This document shows positions 23,757 to 35,083 of a stretch of 64,000 nucleotides of DNA, piece by piece (the stretch's first letter is position 1; every line of letters begins with the position of its first letter). The notes under the pieces were generated by a model. That model saw nothing but the letters and a program-made list of their open reading frames with translations. It was not told the DNA's origin and did not search any database. The translations under genes and the position numbers were made by a program. The DNA is from Petrolisthes cinctipes (lineage: Eukaryota; Arthropoda; Malacostraca; Decapoda; Porcellanidae). Where the stretch lies: positions 710,001 through 774,000 of the forward strand of contig JAWQEG010001313.1 of assembly GCA_033782935.1 (NCBI GenBank), written 5' to 3'.

Positions 23757-24033
23757 GGGTGTATGTGCGTGTGCGTGTGGAGCGGCGTGTGACGAGAGGC
23801 TAGTGGAGGTTGAATGTCATGTGGAGACGTGGTTGGTGGTGGTAATGGAATGTATGTGGAATAGTGTTGTGAGAGGGTATTACGTATTGGTGGAGAAAAT
23901 ATTGGCGTGGGTGGAGGGTGAGTATGAGGTGTAGCACAAGTGGAGGAAAAGAAATTGTGTCTTACGTGTGTGTGGAGTGCGAGGCGGCGGCCAGACGAGA
24001 CAGTACGGTAACACAGGTACACTGCACACCCCT

Positions 24034-24333
24034 ACCTTTTTCTCACGTGGCCAATGTAATGAGAGAGTGGGAGGGCTAGAACTTTGTGGCAAGCACAAAG
24101 AACACAGTGGCACATGTGTAAAGTGTACCAGTCCTTCACCAGGGGGTACGATATACACAACACTAACACATCAGTATATACACAATATACAGCAGTAGTA
24201 TCCCTTGTTCTCACGCGGCCATAGTAAATGAGAGAGAGGAAGGGGTGGGGCTAAAACACTGGGGGAGACCACCAACCACACAATGGTACACGTGTACAAT
24301 CCAGAGTCCTTAACAGTCCTTCACTAGGGGGTA
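24034..24333. repeat. Diverged tandem duplication, mirror copy
   Basis: Mirror of 1398-1697. Confidence 0.6.
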
Positions 24334-24355
24334 ATAAATGCACGACACTTAATTG

Positions 24356-26219
24356 TTGTGTTTGGAAGGGGAAATGAAGTAAACAGGTTGGAGGGATTAA
24401 ATGAGGAGCCGATAAGAAAGAAGGAGGTGGAGGAAGCAATGAGAGAGGTGAAAACAGGGAAAGAAGGAGGTGGAGGAGGCAATGAGAGAGATGAAAACAG
24501 GGAAAGATGGAGGTGGAGGAGGCAATGAGAGAGATGAAAACAGGGAAAGTTGGAGGTGGAGGAGGCAATGAGAGAGATGAACACAGGGAAAGATGGAGGT
24601 GGAGGAGGCAATGAGAGAGATGAAAACAGGGAAAGATGGAGGTGGAGGAGGCAATGAGAGAGATGAAAACAGGGAAAGATGGAGGTGGAGGAGGCAATGA
24701 GAGAGGTGAAAATAGGGAAAGCTTCAGGTTTGGATGGATGCACTGTAGAATGACTGAAATATGGTGGAACAAGTATGATGGAGTGGTTGTAGAATGGGTG
24801 AGTGCTTGTGTAGTACCTCTATATAAGCGAAAGGGGGATAGATACCAATGTACGAGTTTCAGGGGTATAAGCCTGTTAAGTGTAGTAGGAAAGCTGTATG
24901 GGAAGGTGCTGATAAAGAGAGTCAGAGAGGGTACGGAGGCTGTGATTAGTGAAGAGCAAGGTGGCTTTAGGAGAGCAAGAGGTTGTGTGGACCAGATATT
25001 TGCAGTAAGGCAGGTGTGTGAAAACTAATTAGAGAAAAGTAAAGAAGTAGTATGGGCATTTATGGATCTCGAGAAAGCATATGATAGAACTGATAGAAAT
25101 GGATTGTGGAAGGTTTTGCAGTTGTACGGGCTGGAGGGGGGAGGGATTATTGAGAAGGGTGAAAAGTTTCTATGTGAACAGTAGAGCATGTGTTACAGTG
25201 GGAAGTAAAGGTGGGACTCTGTCAAGGCTGTGTGATGCCACCATGGTTGTTTAATATTTATATGGACAGTGTGGTAAGAGAGGTAAATGCTAGGGTGATG
25301 GAGAGAAGACTGAGATAGTGGCAGAGTCAGAAAAGGAACTGAGTATGTTAGTGCAGGAGTTTGGACGGGTGTGCAGGAGGAAACTGAGAGTGAACAAGCC
25401 AAAGAGCAAGGTAATGAGATCTAGGAGTGGAGCAAAGGATAGAAGGATGAATATAATGCTAGATGGTGAAATGTTGGAGGAGGTGGAGTGCTTTAAGTAT
25501 TTGGGGTCAAAGGTGATGGTGGGTAGTAAATTAGAGATAGAGGTAAAATGTAGAGTAAATGAGGTAGGAAAGGTGCTAGGAGGAATGAATAGGATGTTTG
25601 ACTGTAAGTCACTTAGAATGGACGTAAAGAGGAAGTTGTACGAAGGGATAGCAGTGCCTACTGTACTGTATGGAGCGGAAACATGGAATATGGGAGAAAG
25701 TGAGAAGAGAAGGTTGAATGTAGTAGAGATGAGATGTCTGAGAAGCATGTGTGGTGTGACTCGAATGGACAGAGTCAGGAATGAGGAAGTGAGGAGAAGG
25801 ACAGATGTAGTGAGAGAGCTAACAGGTCGGGCAGAGCAGAGTGTGTTAAGCTGGTTTGGACATGTAGAGAGAATGGAGGAGAATATAATGGTAAAGAGGA
25901 TAGGGGGCTCAAATGTGGGAGGTGTAAGGAGGAGAGGAAGGCCACAGAGGAGATGGATGGACACTGTGAAAGGAGCTCTGTAGAAGAGTTATATCTGTGG
26001 TGCAAGGTGACAGAAACGAGTAGAGGAGGGTGGTGAATGCTTGAAAAGTGGACACAGTTTCACGGTCCTTGGAGGAGGGGCCTGCATTGAGTGTGGCCCA
26101 TGGCTGGCTGAATGCTGGAGGGGGAGTTTACCCGGTAGTGAAGTGGCAGGGGTAAACCAGCTTTTGCTGTCGGGCCTTGCTATGGATGTAAACATAGCTG
26201 TACTCCTTGTAGTCATACA
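24356..26219 (+). pseudogene. LINE-C: 3' part of a non-LTR retrotransposon (RT and C-terminal domain)
   Basis: Text begins FGRGNEVNRLEGLNEEPIRK, passes through the minisatellite and continues with GKASGLDGC. RT blocks follow: ACVVPLYKRKGDRYQC, FRGISLLSVVGKLYG, EEQGGFRRARGCVDQI and AFMDLEKAYDR (motif A with its aspartate). The GVRQGC block is degraded to GGTLSRLCDA, and the catalytic FADD block is deleted near 25300-25318: the frame runs from VMERR directly to VAESEKELSM. The thumb and C-terminal domain are open from 25318 to 25983 (YLGSKV, LYGAETWNMGE, MRCLRSMCGVTRMDRVRNEE, LSWFGHVERM, RRRGRPQRRWMD). A 240-base 3' UTR ends at an AAT-rich tail at 26220. Inactive. It is a different subfamily from LINE-A at the palindrome centre. 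Confidence 0.88.
24417..24717. repeat. 43-base minisatellite inside LINE-C RT
   Basis: Seven units, each starting AAAGAAGGAGGTGG or AAAGATGGAGGTGG and ending AAAACAGGG, with scattered substitutions. One unit equals the RT block EVEEAMREVKTGK. Because 43 is not divisible by three, the expansion destroys the reading frame. Confidence 0.93.
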
Positions 26220-26274
26220 ATAATAATAATAATAATAACTATAATAATAATAATAGTTCTCATAAGTTGAATTA

Positions 26275-26341
<67 letters not shown>

Positions 26342-26354
26342 ATAATAATTATTA

Positions 26355-26423
<69 letters not shown>

Positions 26424-26558
26424 TTTAATTTACCAAATGAGAACTATATCTGTCATCTCTGAATTAGAATTGTATTAAAACATCACTAATACATACACAT
26501 AACTGTATTTCATTTAATAATCAATATAAATTTCTTACAATATATAATTTCTTCATAG

Positions 26559-26607
<49 letters not shown>

Positions 26608-26709
26608 TTTAAACTCTTTCTTTCACTTCCTGAAGCCTCCAGAACCCTGCTGAAGCCTCTAGAAGTCTCCTGAAGCATACTGAAGTTTACTGAAATATTG
26701 TTTCTACGT

Positions 26710-26785
<76 letters not shown>

Positions 26786-26849
26786 GTGTGTGTGTATGTG
26801 TGTGAGAGAGCAAGAGACGTTACATATATGTGAGAGAGAGATGTTTGTA

Positions 26850-26910
<61 letters not shown>

Positions 26911-27059
26911 GCGTATGTTTGTGCGTGTGCGTGTGTGTGTGTGTGTGTGTATAAAAAATATGCCTGAAATTTTATAAACAATTTATAAATAAATGAATAT
27001 ATAAATAAGAAAATAAAGATATAAAAATAAATTTGTGTTTGCTGTCCCTCCTTTCTTTC

Positions 27060-27112
<53 letters not shown>
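26220..27112. repeat. Microsatellite belt after LINE-C
   Basis: AAT arrays at about 26220-26422 (switching to ATT near 26310) and 26562-26607, a TA tract at 26714-26774, GA at 26853-26905, a GT tract at 26935-26950 and CT at 27063-27112. The first AAT block may have begun as the LINE-C tail. No genes were seen. Confidence 0.9.
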
Positions 27113-27114
<2 letters not shown>

Positions 27115-27350
27115 TCGTGCTTGCTGTCCAATAATAATAAATAAATAATGTGTTCCAATTGCCTTAGTAAATAAGAAATATATAAATATTTATTAATTAT
27201 TCCATAAAATAATGGGTTTAATATTTATCAATGATTAATATAATTATAATTATAAAAAATGTCAATTAAGGTAAAAAGTTAGGAAAATAAAGATAAAGAT
27301 ATTAATATATAAAAATAGATAAGTGTTTGTTGTCCCTTCTTTCCTTCAAT

Positions 27351-27412
<62 letters not shown>

Positions 27413-27535
27413 TCCTTCATGCTTGCTGTCCAATAATGATAATAAATAAAAAAATAATAATGATGTGTTTCAAATTCCTTGGTAAAAAAGAAATGTATAA
27501 ATACTTATTAATTATCCCATGAAATAAATGGGTTT
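27005..27535. repeat. Tandem duplication of about 280 bases around CT tracts
   Basis: Two units, about 27005-27225 and 27288-27535. Each runs from an AAAATA-rich start through TGTTTG-TGTCCC, a CT tract (the second at 27353-27410), TGCTTGCTGTCCAATAAT and ACTTATTAATTAT-CCAT or close variants. Moderately diverged; non-coding. Confidence 0.7.
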
Positions 27536-27543
27536 GGTGGCAA

Positions 27544-27735
27544 TATTGGAGCAACTTGATTCCTCCAAGCTATTCCAGGCAACAGGGTAGATACCATTAT
27601 GATATTTATTAATTAATCCTGTTTCCTGACATATTTTGGAGAAATCACTGTACTCCAAGGATACTAGAAGGGACCTCTGATCTCTCTAGGGTAATTTTGG
27701 AGCAAACTGATTCCTCCAAACCATATTATGACCTC
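27544..27735. repeat. Member of a TGATTCCTCCAAA repeat family
   Basis: GGAGCAACTTGATTCCTCCA, a CTATTCCAGGCAACAGG block, TTTCCTGACATATTTTGGAG and a second TGATTCCTCCAAA match the right arm of IR3 (33510-33680) in order. Other members are at 34697-34830 and 36015-36242. Confidence 0.6.
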
Positions 27736-28111
27736 ATTACAAAGAGAGAGAGAGAGAGAGAGAGAGAGGTAATGGAGGGGTGTGGGATTGTAAAGGAGGG
27801 GGTATGTGAAGAAAGAGAGAGAGAGAGCAGTGTTGCCAGGTCTGCTTGACGAAATTTCTATAATATCCCCATTGGTACAGCTCCGGACAGATCAATGGTC
27901 CACACCCCATCCATCAGCGACTTGCTTTGGGCCTGGTCGGATCTGGTAACAGTTGCAGGTGGAGGGAGGGGGGATGTTAGTGGGAGAGGAGGAGAGAAAT
28001 GTGGGCGGAGCTATATAGGAGGGTAACGAATGATCAGGTAGAGAGACTTGTGTCAGGAGGAATGAATGAAGAATACACTGTGAACGGTATCGAATCACCA
28101 ACAGTTTAAAG

Positions 28112-28538
28112 CAGGGTTCTTCAATCTTTTTCAGTCGTGACCCAGTTTTTACTATGACATCATTCTCGCGACCCATTCAGAAAGATATTTTACAAATGAT
28201 CAGAATTATCAACCTAAGAAAATACAAGGCCAGACGCTGAAACATAATATTGATGAAAAAGGCATTCTAACCAGAATTATAAACACTGCCTCACCTACCC
28301 TCCCTCTCTCTCTCACACACTCATTCAAGAAAGCTAATATTTGTGCAATGATTTTGTTTTATTTATATTTAAGTATATGAATATTCGATTATAAAAATAT
28401 GTTAGGTGGATTCATGTATGAACTTCATATTTATTTTATTGTCACGAATATTAATATTCTATTTTGTTCATGTATTTATTTTTGTGAGCCTGTGACGCAG
28501 TTTGGAGGAATTCGGGACCCGTAATTTGAAGAACCCTG
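28112..28538. mobile_element. hAT-type MITE, IR2 left arm
   Basis: Terminal inverted repeats CAGGGTTCTTCAA at both ends and an 8-base target duplication GTTTAAAG at 28104-28111 and 28539-28546, the hallmark of hAT elements. The 427-base interior is AT-rich and non-coding. Confidence 0.88.
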
Positions 28539-28814
28539 GTTTAAAGAAGTGCATACTGCATTAACGTAGGTGGATATAGAAAAGATGAAATATGATGATA
28601 TGAGGCGAGGGTGAGGGGGAAGAGGGTAAGAAAAATGAAGGTGATTAGTTGAAAAGTAATAACAAACAAATATAATTAGAATTTCTGTTACATTATGTCC
28701 TTTAAATAAAGGCACTGTCTTTTGTTCACCATCGTAGTGGGATAGACTACTGAATATATATTATCCTTTGGATATTAGAGAGCTATCCCTGTATTCCTTG
28801 TATCCCTCGTGCTT

Positions 28815-29014
28815 ACCCCGTATGGGAGTATTGCCTGTAATGATGTGGGCAATTCTTTAAGGGTTTTGGCGCCCCTTCGGCCAAAACCACTAGCTTACAT
28901 ATCTTCAACTGTCCCTCCTTTCTTCCTATTTCCTTCTTGCTTGATGTCACACCTCTCTATCACCTTTGCCTGGTGCTAAATGACTTCGCTGTTGCGCCAC
29001 CTAATATCAATCAA
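28815..29014 (+). mobile_element. TCAA-tailed SINE-like element, IR2 left arm
   Basis: Starts ACCCCGTATGGGAGTATTGC and ends CGCCACCTAATATCAATCAA. The target duplication ATCCCTCGTGCTT lies at 28802-28814 and 29015-29027. Same family as 18449-18658, with a short tail. Confidence 0.85.
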
Positions 29015-29458
29015 ATCCCTCGTGCTTGTAGTCCACCCTATTTATCACCTTCTCCCAAGCCCAGCTGTTTTTTTTTTTTTTTTTTTTTTGCAGAAGACGG
29101 TTTAATTTTCTAACTCTTTTAATAATCATATTTGTCAACAAATTCATTAAGCTATTTACCAGGATTTTTTCTTCTAAACATGCATTTAAAAATAATCGAT
29201 GTTAAACTTGAATAGGCGCCGCTATATGGCGTTTTCAATAAACTTGGTCTAATTTTATGCATAGGCTATATATATTACAGTATCTCTCAAGTAACTGGCA
29301 ACCTTACACATCCTCCCTACTGTCTAATCCCTCTCTCGCTTGTCCTTCCCTCCTTTCTTAACGTTTATCTTTTCTTTCTCATATTTGTAACCTTCTCATT
29401 CGTTCTTAAACAATTTTAATGACATAGGCCTTTCTCCCCTATCACTTATAGTCCTATT

Positions 29459-30809
29459 ATATGATTCGAAAAACTGCTGCTGAGATTATGTTGTTGATCG
29501 TATTTTGGTTCTCAATATGTAGAGAGATACTATAGAGAGATACATGAACATCACGTTGATCACCATTACTGTCCTTGGGGTCCTTATTGTGTCATATGTT
29601 GTTCTACTCAGTAATGCTGGAACTAGATAAAAGTAAGGTAATGTATATTGAAACAGATTTTAATAAAAAATACCTATAAGTAACTTAATTAAAAAGAAAG
29701 ATATAATATATTTCTCTTTCCTGCAAATGGGTTTAACAAGTTAACATTCTGACTAGCAACAGACTGGCAAATGGCAATGCATGAAACCTTACAGTCCGTC
29801 AGTTTTATGAAGGCGAAATGCTGTGGCTGGGAAAAACACTTTCATTCTAAATAATTTATATATCTTTCTTCATAAATCTCTAGTTGTTTTCTAAATTTTC
29901 TACATATTGACCCCGTATGGAGGTATTGCCTGCATTAGTGATGTGGGCAATACTTTAAGGGTTTTGGCGCCCATTCGTCCCCAGCCACTAGCTTTTAGTT
30001 CTTCAACTATCCCTTTTTTCTTTCTCTTTCCTTCCTGCTTGCTGTCTCACCTCTCTATCACCGTTTTCTGGCGCTATATGACCTCGCTGTTGCGGCGCCT
30101 AATATCAATCAATCAATCAACCTCTACATATTGAGAACCAAAATACGATCAACAACATAATCTCAGCCGCAGTTTTTCGAATCATATAATAGTGTACCAG
30201 TCCTCTAAGGCTTTAACTCGTTCAGGATCTGATACAGTACCTTAGTCTGGAGTGTAGTCGTAGTAGTTGTTGTTGTTGTTGTGGTTGTTGTAGTATTAGG
30301 TAGCAAGCTCAGAGTCGTGGTGTTCTTAGGTAAGTGACTTCACAAGTTTCTTTAGGCTTAATTTATTTATACATACTTATCTCTATACAGGGAGTTATAT
30401 TTGATGCCTTGTCTGATATGCCTGTGTCTCTCTCTTATGGAGACAGGTTATAGCCCTGGGAGTCAGTTTAGGAAATCCTACATATTAGTTCAACTTCACT
30501 GCTTATATACATTCTCTATTGGAAGATGCCAAGTCTATTCAGATATTATTATTATTATTATCGTCTTGAAAAGGGGTGGAGTTCTTGTCTAAGCTCCACC
30601 CAATTCTTCTCTCTCTCTCTTTCTACTTTCTCTCCCTCTCTCTCTCTCTCTCCCTTTCTCTCCCTCTCTCTCTTGAGTTTAGAGATGACAGTGAGAAATT
30701 GGAGGTAAGGAGGTTGGCCCTCTTGTGTTTGTTATTGTCAGAAGGTGTTCTGGCTTATGTTGCTTCAAGTGGGGAAGCTGTGGTGTTACCCTCCTCTACA
30801 GTACTGTAC
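29459..30809. other. Spacer between IR2 arms
   Basis: Contains AT-rich DNA, a nested inverted pair (29453-29524 with 30123-30192, about 70 bases, sharing ATTGAGAACCAAAATACGAT), the SINE at 29911-30122, a short TTG repeat near 30262 and a CT tract at 30605-30672. An open frame at 30576-30872 has no recognisable homology. Confidence 0.65.
29911..30122 (+). mobile_element. TCAA-tailed SINE-like element in the IR2 spacer
   Basis: Perfect 12-base target duplication TCTACATATTGA at 29899-29910 and 30123-30134. Starts CCCCGTATGGAGGTATTGCC and ends with AATA followed by TCAA repeats. This copy gives the clearest boundaries of the family: 212 bases. Confidence 0.9.
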
Positions 30810-31250
30810 AATAGGACTATAAGTGATAAGGGAGAAAGGCCTATGTCATTAAAACTATTTAAGAATGAATGAGAAGGTTAAAAATATGAGAAAGAAAAGA
30901 TAAACGTTAAGAAAGGAGGGAAGGACAAGCGAGAGAGGGATTAGACAGTAGGGAGGATGTGTAAGGTTGCCAGTTACTTGAGAGATACTGTAATATATAT
31001 AGCCTATGCATAAAATTAGACCAAGTTTATTGAAAACGCCATATAGCGGCGCCTATTCAAGTTTAACATCGATTATTTTTAAATGCATGTTTAGAAGAAA
31101 AAATCCTGGTAATTAGCTTAATGAATTTGTTGACAAATACGATTATTAAAAAAGTTAGAAAATTAAACCATCTTCTGCCAAAAAAAAAAAAAAAAAAAAA
31201 CAGCTGGGCTTGGGAGGTGATAAATAGGGTGGTCTACAAGCACGAGGGAT

Positions 31251-31450
31251 TTGATTGATATTAGGTGGCGCAACAGCGAGGTCATTTAGCACCAGGTAAA
31301 GGTGATAGAGAGGTGTGACAGCAAGCAAGAAGGAAATAGGAAGAAAGGAGGGACAGTTGAAAATATGTAAGCTAGTGGCTTTGGCCGAAGGGGCGCCAAA
31401 ACCCTTAAAGAATTGCTCACATCATTACAGGCAATACTCCCATACGGGGT
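31251..31450 (-). mobile_element. TCAA-tailed SINE-like element, IR2 right arm
   Basis: Partner of 28815-29014, with the same target duplication (AAGCACGAGGGAT at 31238-31250 and 31451-31463). It was therefore inserted before the arms were duplicated. Confidence 0.85.
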
Positions 31451-31726
31451 AAGCACGAGGGATACAAGGAATACAGGGATAGCTCTCTAATATCCAAAGG
31501 ATAATATATATTCAGTAGTCTATCCCACTACGATGGTGAACAAAAGATAGTGCCTTTATTTAAAGGACATAATGTAACAGATATTCTAATTATATTTGTT
31601 TGTTATTACTTTTCAACTAATCACCTTCATTTTTCTTACCCTCTTCACCCTCACCCTCGCCTCATATCATCATATTTCATCTCTTCTATATCCACCTACG
31701 TTAATGCAGTATGCACTTCTTTAAAC

Positions 31727-32155
31727 CAGGGTTCTTCAAATTACGGGTCCCGAATTCCTCCAAACTGCGTCACAGGCTCACAAAAATAAATACATGAACA
31801 AAATAGAATATTTATATTCGTGACAATAAAATAAATATGAAGTTCATACATGAATCCACCTAACATATTTTTATAATCGAATATTCATATACTTAAATAT
31901 AAATAAAACAAAATCATTGCACAAACATTAGCCTTCTTGAATGAGTGTGTGAGAGAGAGAGGGAGGGTAGGTGAGGCAGTGTTTATAATTCTGGTTAGAA
32001 TGCCTTTTAATCATAAATATTATGTTTCAGCGTCTGGCCTTGTATTTTCTTAGGTTGATAATTCTGATCATTTGTAAAATATCTTTCTGAATGGGTCGCG
32101 AGAATGATGTCATAGTAAAAACTGGGTCACGACTGAAAAAGATTGAAGAACCCTG
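31727..32155. mobile_element. hAT-type MITE, IR2 right arm
   Basis: Partner of 28112-28538; target duplication CTTTAAAC at 31719-31726 and 32156-32163. Confidence 0.88.
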
Positions 32156-32582
32156 CTTTAAACTGTTGGTGATTCGATACCGTTCACAGTGTAGGCTTCA
32201 TTCATTCCTCCTGACACAAGTCTCTCTACCTGATCATTCGTTACCCTCCTATATAGCTCCGCCCACATTTCTCTCCTCCTCTCCCACTAACATCCCCCCT
32301 CCCTCCACCTGCAACTGTTACCAGATCCAACCAGGCCCAAAGCAAGTCGCTGATGGATGGGGTGTGGACCATTGATCTGTCCGGAGCTGTACCTCTGATT
32401 CCCCATGTCTAGTGAAAATTCCCCATACTTGGCATCACTTATAAAGAGAATGTTGGCTGAAAATGAATATTTGAATGGCAGTCCATAAATGGGGTTACTG
32501 AGTTGACTTACCCTCCCCCCTGCCCCCCATCCTCTTTACCTATACCCCCTCCCTCCCACCCATGCCCCTAACCCCCCTAACA

Positions 32583-33150
32583 CAATACCCCCCACCCCAC
32601 TCCCCTATCCCCCCCTTGATTATCGTATAATGACGTCATGATTTGGTGGAGAATGTAGTTCACGTTTTGGTTCATAAATAATTTATCTATAATTATTTTG
32701 AAATAATTATTATATAATTAAATTTCCCGTAATTTTCTCTAAATTTTGATATAATAATTTCTTTAATTACGCAATTAATTAACGAAATTAGTGAATATTT
32801 TATATTTATAATTTCCAACCGTGACTAATTGGTACATTGGAGCACTTTGGGTGCTCCAAGGTATCTCAGGCAACACAACTTAATGCAGGAATAATACAGT
32901 TTGGAGGAATCAGTTTCCTCCACAATTACCCTATGGAAATCTGGGTTCCTTTATAGTACTTTGATTCCTCCAAAGTATGTCAGGAAAGAGAATTAATTAA
33001 TAAATATAATAGTATCAATCCTGTTGTATGGAATAGTTTGGAGGAATCCAATTGGTCCAGTATTACCACAACCAACACCACAGCTTCGAATGAATTAGCT
33101 TCGAATGAATCAACTTGGTGAACCATTTTAGAGGGGGTGTAGGGAGGGGT
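32583..33150. repeat. IR3 left arm (about 570 bases)
   Basis: Pairs with 33423-33990; coordinates sum to about 66573. The outer part is C-rich, then ATGACGTCAT and AT-rich DNA, then repeated CCTCC/GGAGGAATC words, then TTCGAATGAAT repeats. No coding sequence. Confidence 0.88.
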
Positions 33151-33422
33151 TTGGGTTGGGTGGATGGAGAGGTGTAATGAGTGGGGAGGGGATAACTTCG
33201 AATAAACCAGCTTCGAATGTGTGAATCAGCTTCGATTACAATCTACTTGGTGAACCATTTCAGAGGGGGTGTAGGGAGTGGTTGAAAGTGGGTGGTTGGG
33301 GAGGTGTAGGGGTGATAGCTTAGTATGAACCAGCTTCGAATGAGTGAATCAGCTTCGAAGCTACCACCCCTACACCCCCCATACCCCACAAATACACCCC
33401 CCCATACCCCCCTAATATTCCA
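33151..33422. repeat. IR3 loop with TTCGAA-containing subrepeats
   Basis: The block AGCTTCGAATGA, then CTTGGTGAACCATTT, then AGAGGGGGTGTAGGG recurs about three times in the loop and arms, followed by C-rich text such as CATACCCCCC. Non-coding. Confidence 0.65.
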
Positions 33423-33990
33423 CCCCCTCCCTACACCCCCTCTAAAATGGTTCACCAAGTTGATTCATTCGAAGCTAATTCATTCGAAGCTGTGGTGTTG
33501 GTTGTGGTAATACTGGACCAATTGAATTCCTCCAAACTATTCCATACAACAGGATTGATACCATTATATTTATTAATTAATTCTCTTTCCTGACATACTT
33601 TGGAGGAATCAAAGTACTATAAAGGAACCCAGATTTCCATAGGATAATTGTGGAGCAAACTGATTCTTCCAAACTGTATTATTCCTGCATTAAGTTGTGT
33701 TGCCTGAGATACCTTGGAGCACCCAAAGTGCTCCAATGTACCAATTAGTCACGGTTGGAAATTATATATATAAAATATTCGCTAATTTCGTTAATTAATT
33801 GCGTAATTAAAGAAATTATTTTATTAAAATATAGGGAAAATTATGGGGAATTTAATTATATAATAATGAATTCTGAATAATTAATAATAAATGAATTATG
33901 AACCAAAACGTGAACTACATTCTCCACCAAATCATGACGTCATTATATGATAATCAAGAGGGGGAGTAGGGGAGTGGGGGGGGTGGTATG
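33423..33990. repeat. IR3 right arm
   Basis: Partner of 32583-33150, with several indels in the C-rich outer part. Confidence 0.88.
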
Positions 33991-34094
33991 GTGTTACATT
34001 TATTTAAACTCAGTTATTAATACATGCTTCTTCACTTAATAAATGTACTCCATCCATTGTTTCTGTTCGTCAATTGTTGTTTTTTCTGACTAGA

Positions 34095-34317
34095 TGTACA
34101 GACACAATCAAATAACCACCGACACTTTCTCACCATCGTAGTAAATATCTTGGTAATAAAGAACAATATACATGTATGATTTTGCAGCACCTCATAATAA
34201 TAATAATTGAGGGGGTTGAGTTGACATATGGTGTTGTATGATTATGTTTTGATATGATACTGATTATTTTGCACAATGGAAGGAAAGTGTTGGTGGATAT
34301 TTGATTGTGGCTGTACA
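34095..34317. mobile_element. MITE-X, complete copy
   Basis: The left end starts TGTACAGACACAATCAAATA and the right end finishes GATTGTGGCTGTACA. About 42 bases at each end are inverted repeats (ATATCCACCAACACTTTCC type), and the interior has a CAGCACCTCATAATAAT block. If TA is the target, the element is CAG to CTG flanked by TA, as in Tc1/mariner-type MITEs. Other copies: 35560-35882, 36291-36696 and an expanded form at 63553-63940. Confidence 0.75.
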
Positions 34318-34318
34318 G

Positions 34319-34498
34319 TATTAGCTATAGTGATGTACGGTAATACAATTTTAATACAGAGATGACAGATATAGTTCTCATATGGTAAAAATTACGTATG
34401 ATGTTATTTCCACCTGTGTATGTATGTATTAGCTATAGTGATGTACGGTAATACAATTTTAATACAGAGATGACAGATATAGTTCTCATATGGTAAAT
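34319..34498. repeat. Direct repeat of about 70 bases
   Basis: TTAGCTATAGTGATGTACGG through TTCTCATATGGTAAA occurs at about 34320-34388 and again at 34429-34497, with about 40 unrelated bases between. Confidence 0.85.
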
Positions 34499-34693
34499 TA
34501 TGTATGGTTCAAGATGAGATGGACGTGAATTTATGCTGCCGACTGTACATACCTATACAATGTGTGGTGTATTGTATGTGAAGCGAGTCATTGTATTGTT
34601 ACCAAACTAAACTCAACACCAAGAATATTTTTTTATTGATTTACAGTATTTTTTTTTTTTTTTTCGCATACGGCCTCTAATCTTAAGGGGGAA

Positions 34694-34841
34694 GTTCAGT
34701 GTTGGCAAATCTGGAACCACTGATTCCTCCAAAATATTCCAAGCAACAGGATACCATTATTTTTCTTCATTTAGGGTCTGTTTCCTGGCATACTTTGGAG
34801 GAATCATGGCACTCCAATGTAACAAAAGTGAATTACCACCA
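34694..34841. mobile_element. Partial copy of the CAGTGTTGG MITE, interrupted by a G-rich element
   Basis: CAGTGTTGGCAAATCTGGAA, CTGATTCCTCCAAA and GGCACTCCAATGTAAC follow the order of 36015-36242 up to GTGAATTACC, where the G-rich hairpin element begins. Confidence 0.6.
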
Positions 34842-35034
34842 TAAGGGGGTGCGGGAATAGGGGGACAGGCTTGGGGGGGATTAAGGGAGTGCGGGAGTAG
34901 AGGGACAGGCTTGGGGGCGGTTAGGGGGGTGCGGGAGTAGGGGACAGGCTTTCTAGCCACCCCAAGCCTGTCCCCATATTCCCGCACCCCCCAGTCCCCC
35001 CCAAGCCTGTCCCCTACTCCCACACCCCCTTAAA
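34842..35034. mobile_element. G-rich hairpin element P1
   Basis: Begins TAAGGGGGTGCGGG and ends CACCCCCTTAA. The first half repeats a unit GGGTGCGGGAGTAGGGGACA-GGCTTGGGGG about three times and the second half is its reverse complement. The runs of four or more G could form quadruplexes. Related elements P2 and P3 have TTAA at both ends; here the left border is ATAA. Confidence 0.7.
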
Positions 35035-35083
35035 AGCCAGAACTTACTACTGTATTTTGAAGGAAAGACAAAGAAATCATGTA

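Larger units (their letters stand above)
13182..25730. repeat. Right arm of the 25.7-kb palindrome
   Basis: Reverse complement of 1-12639. Beyond 25730 the LINE-C fragment continues to 26219, and the matching left sequence would lie outside the window. The arm is 90 bases shorter than the left: 92 fewer in the TA tract and two more in the CA tract. Confidence 0.97.
27874..29458. repeat. IR2 left arm (about 1.6 kb)
   Basis: Reverse complement of 30810-32393, with more differences than the large palindrome (for example near 28070). It contains a hAT-type MITE and a SINE copy, both also present in the other arm. No coding sequence was recognised. Confidence 0.93.
30810..32393. repeat. IR2 right arm
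   Basis: Partner of 27874-29458. It ends at CCGGAGCTGTACC, where pairing stops abruptly. Confidence 0.93.

Noticed and set aside
24417..24717. CRISPR-like regularly spaced repeat
   Set aside because: Units are contiguous without spacers and the DNA is eukaryotic retroelement sequence.
30576..30872. 98-residue open frame in the IR2 spacer
   Set aside because: Half is a CT tract, the rest has no recognisable domain, and its end lies in the IR2 right arm.
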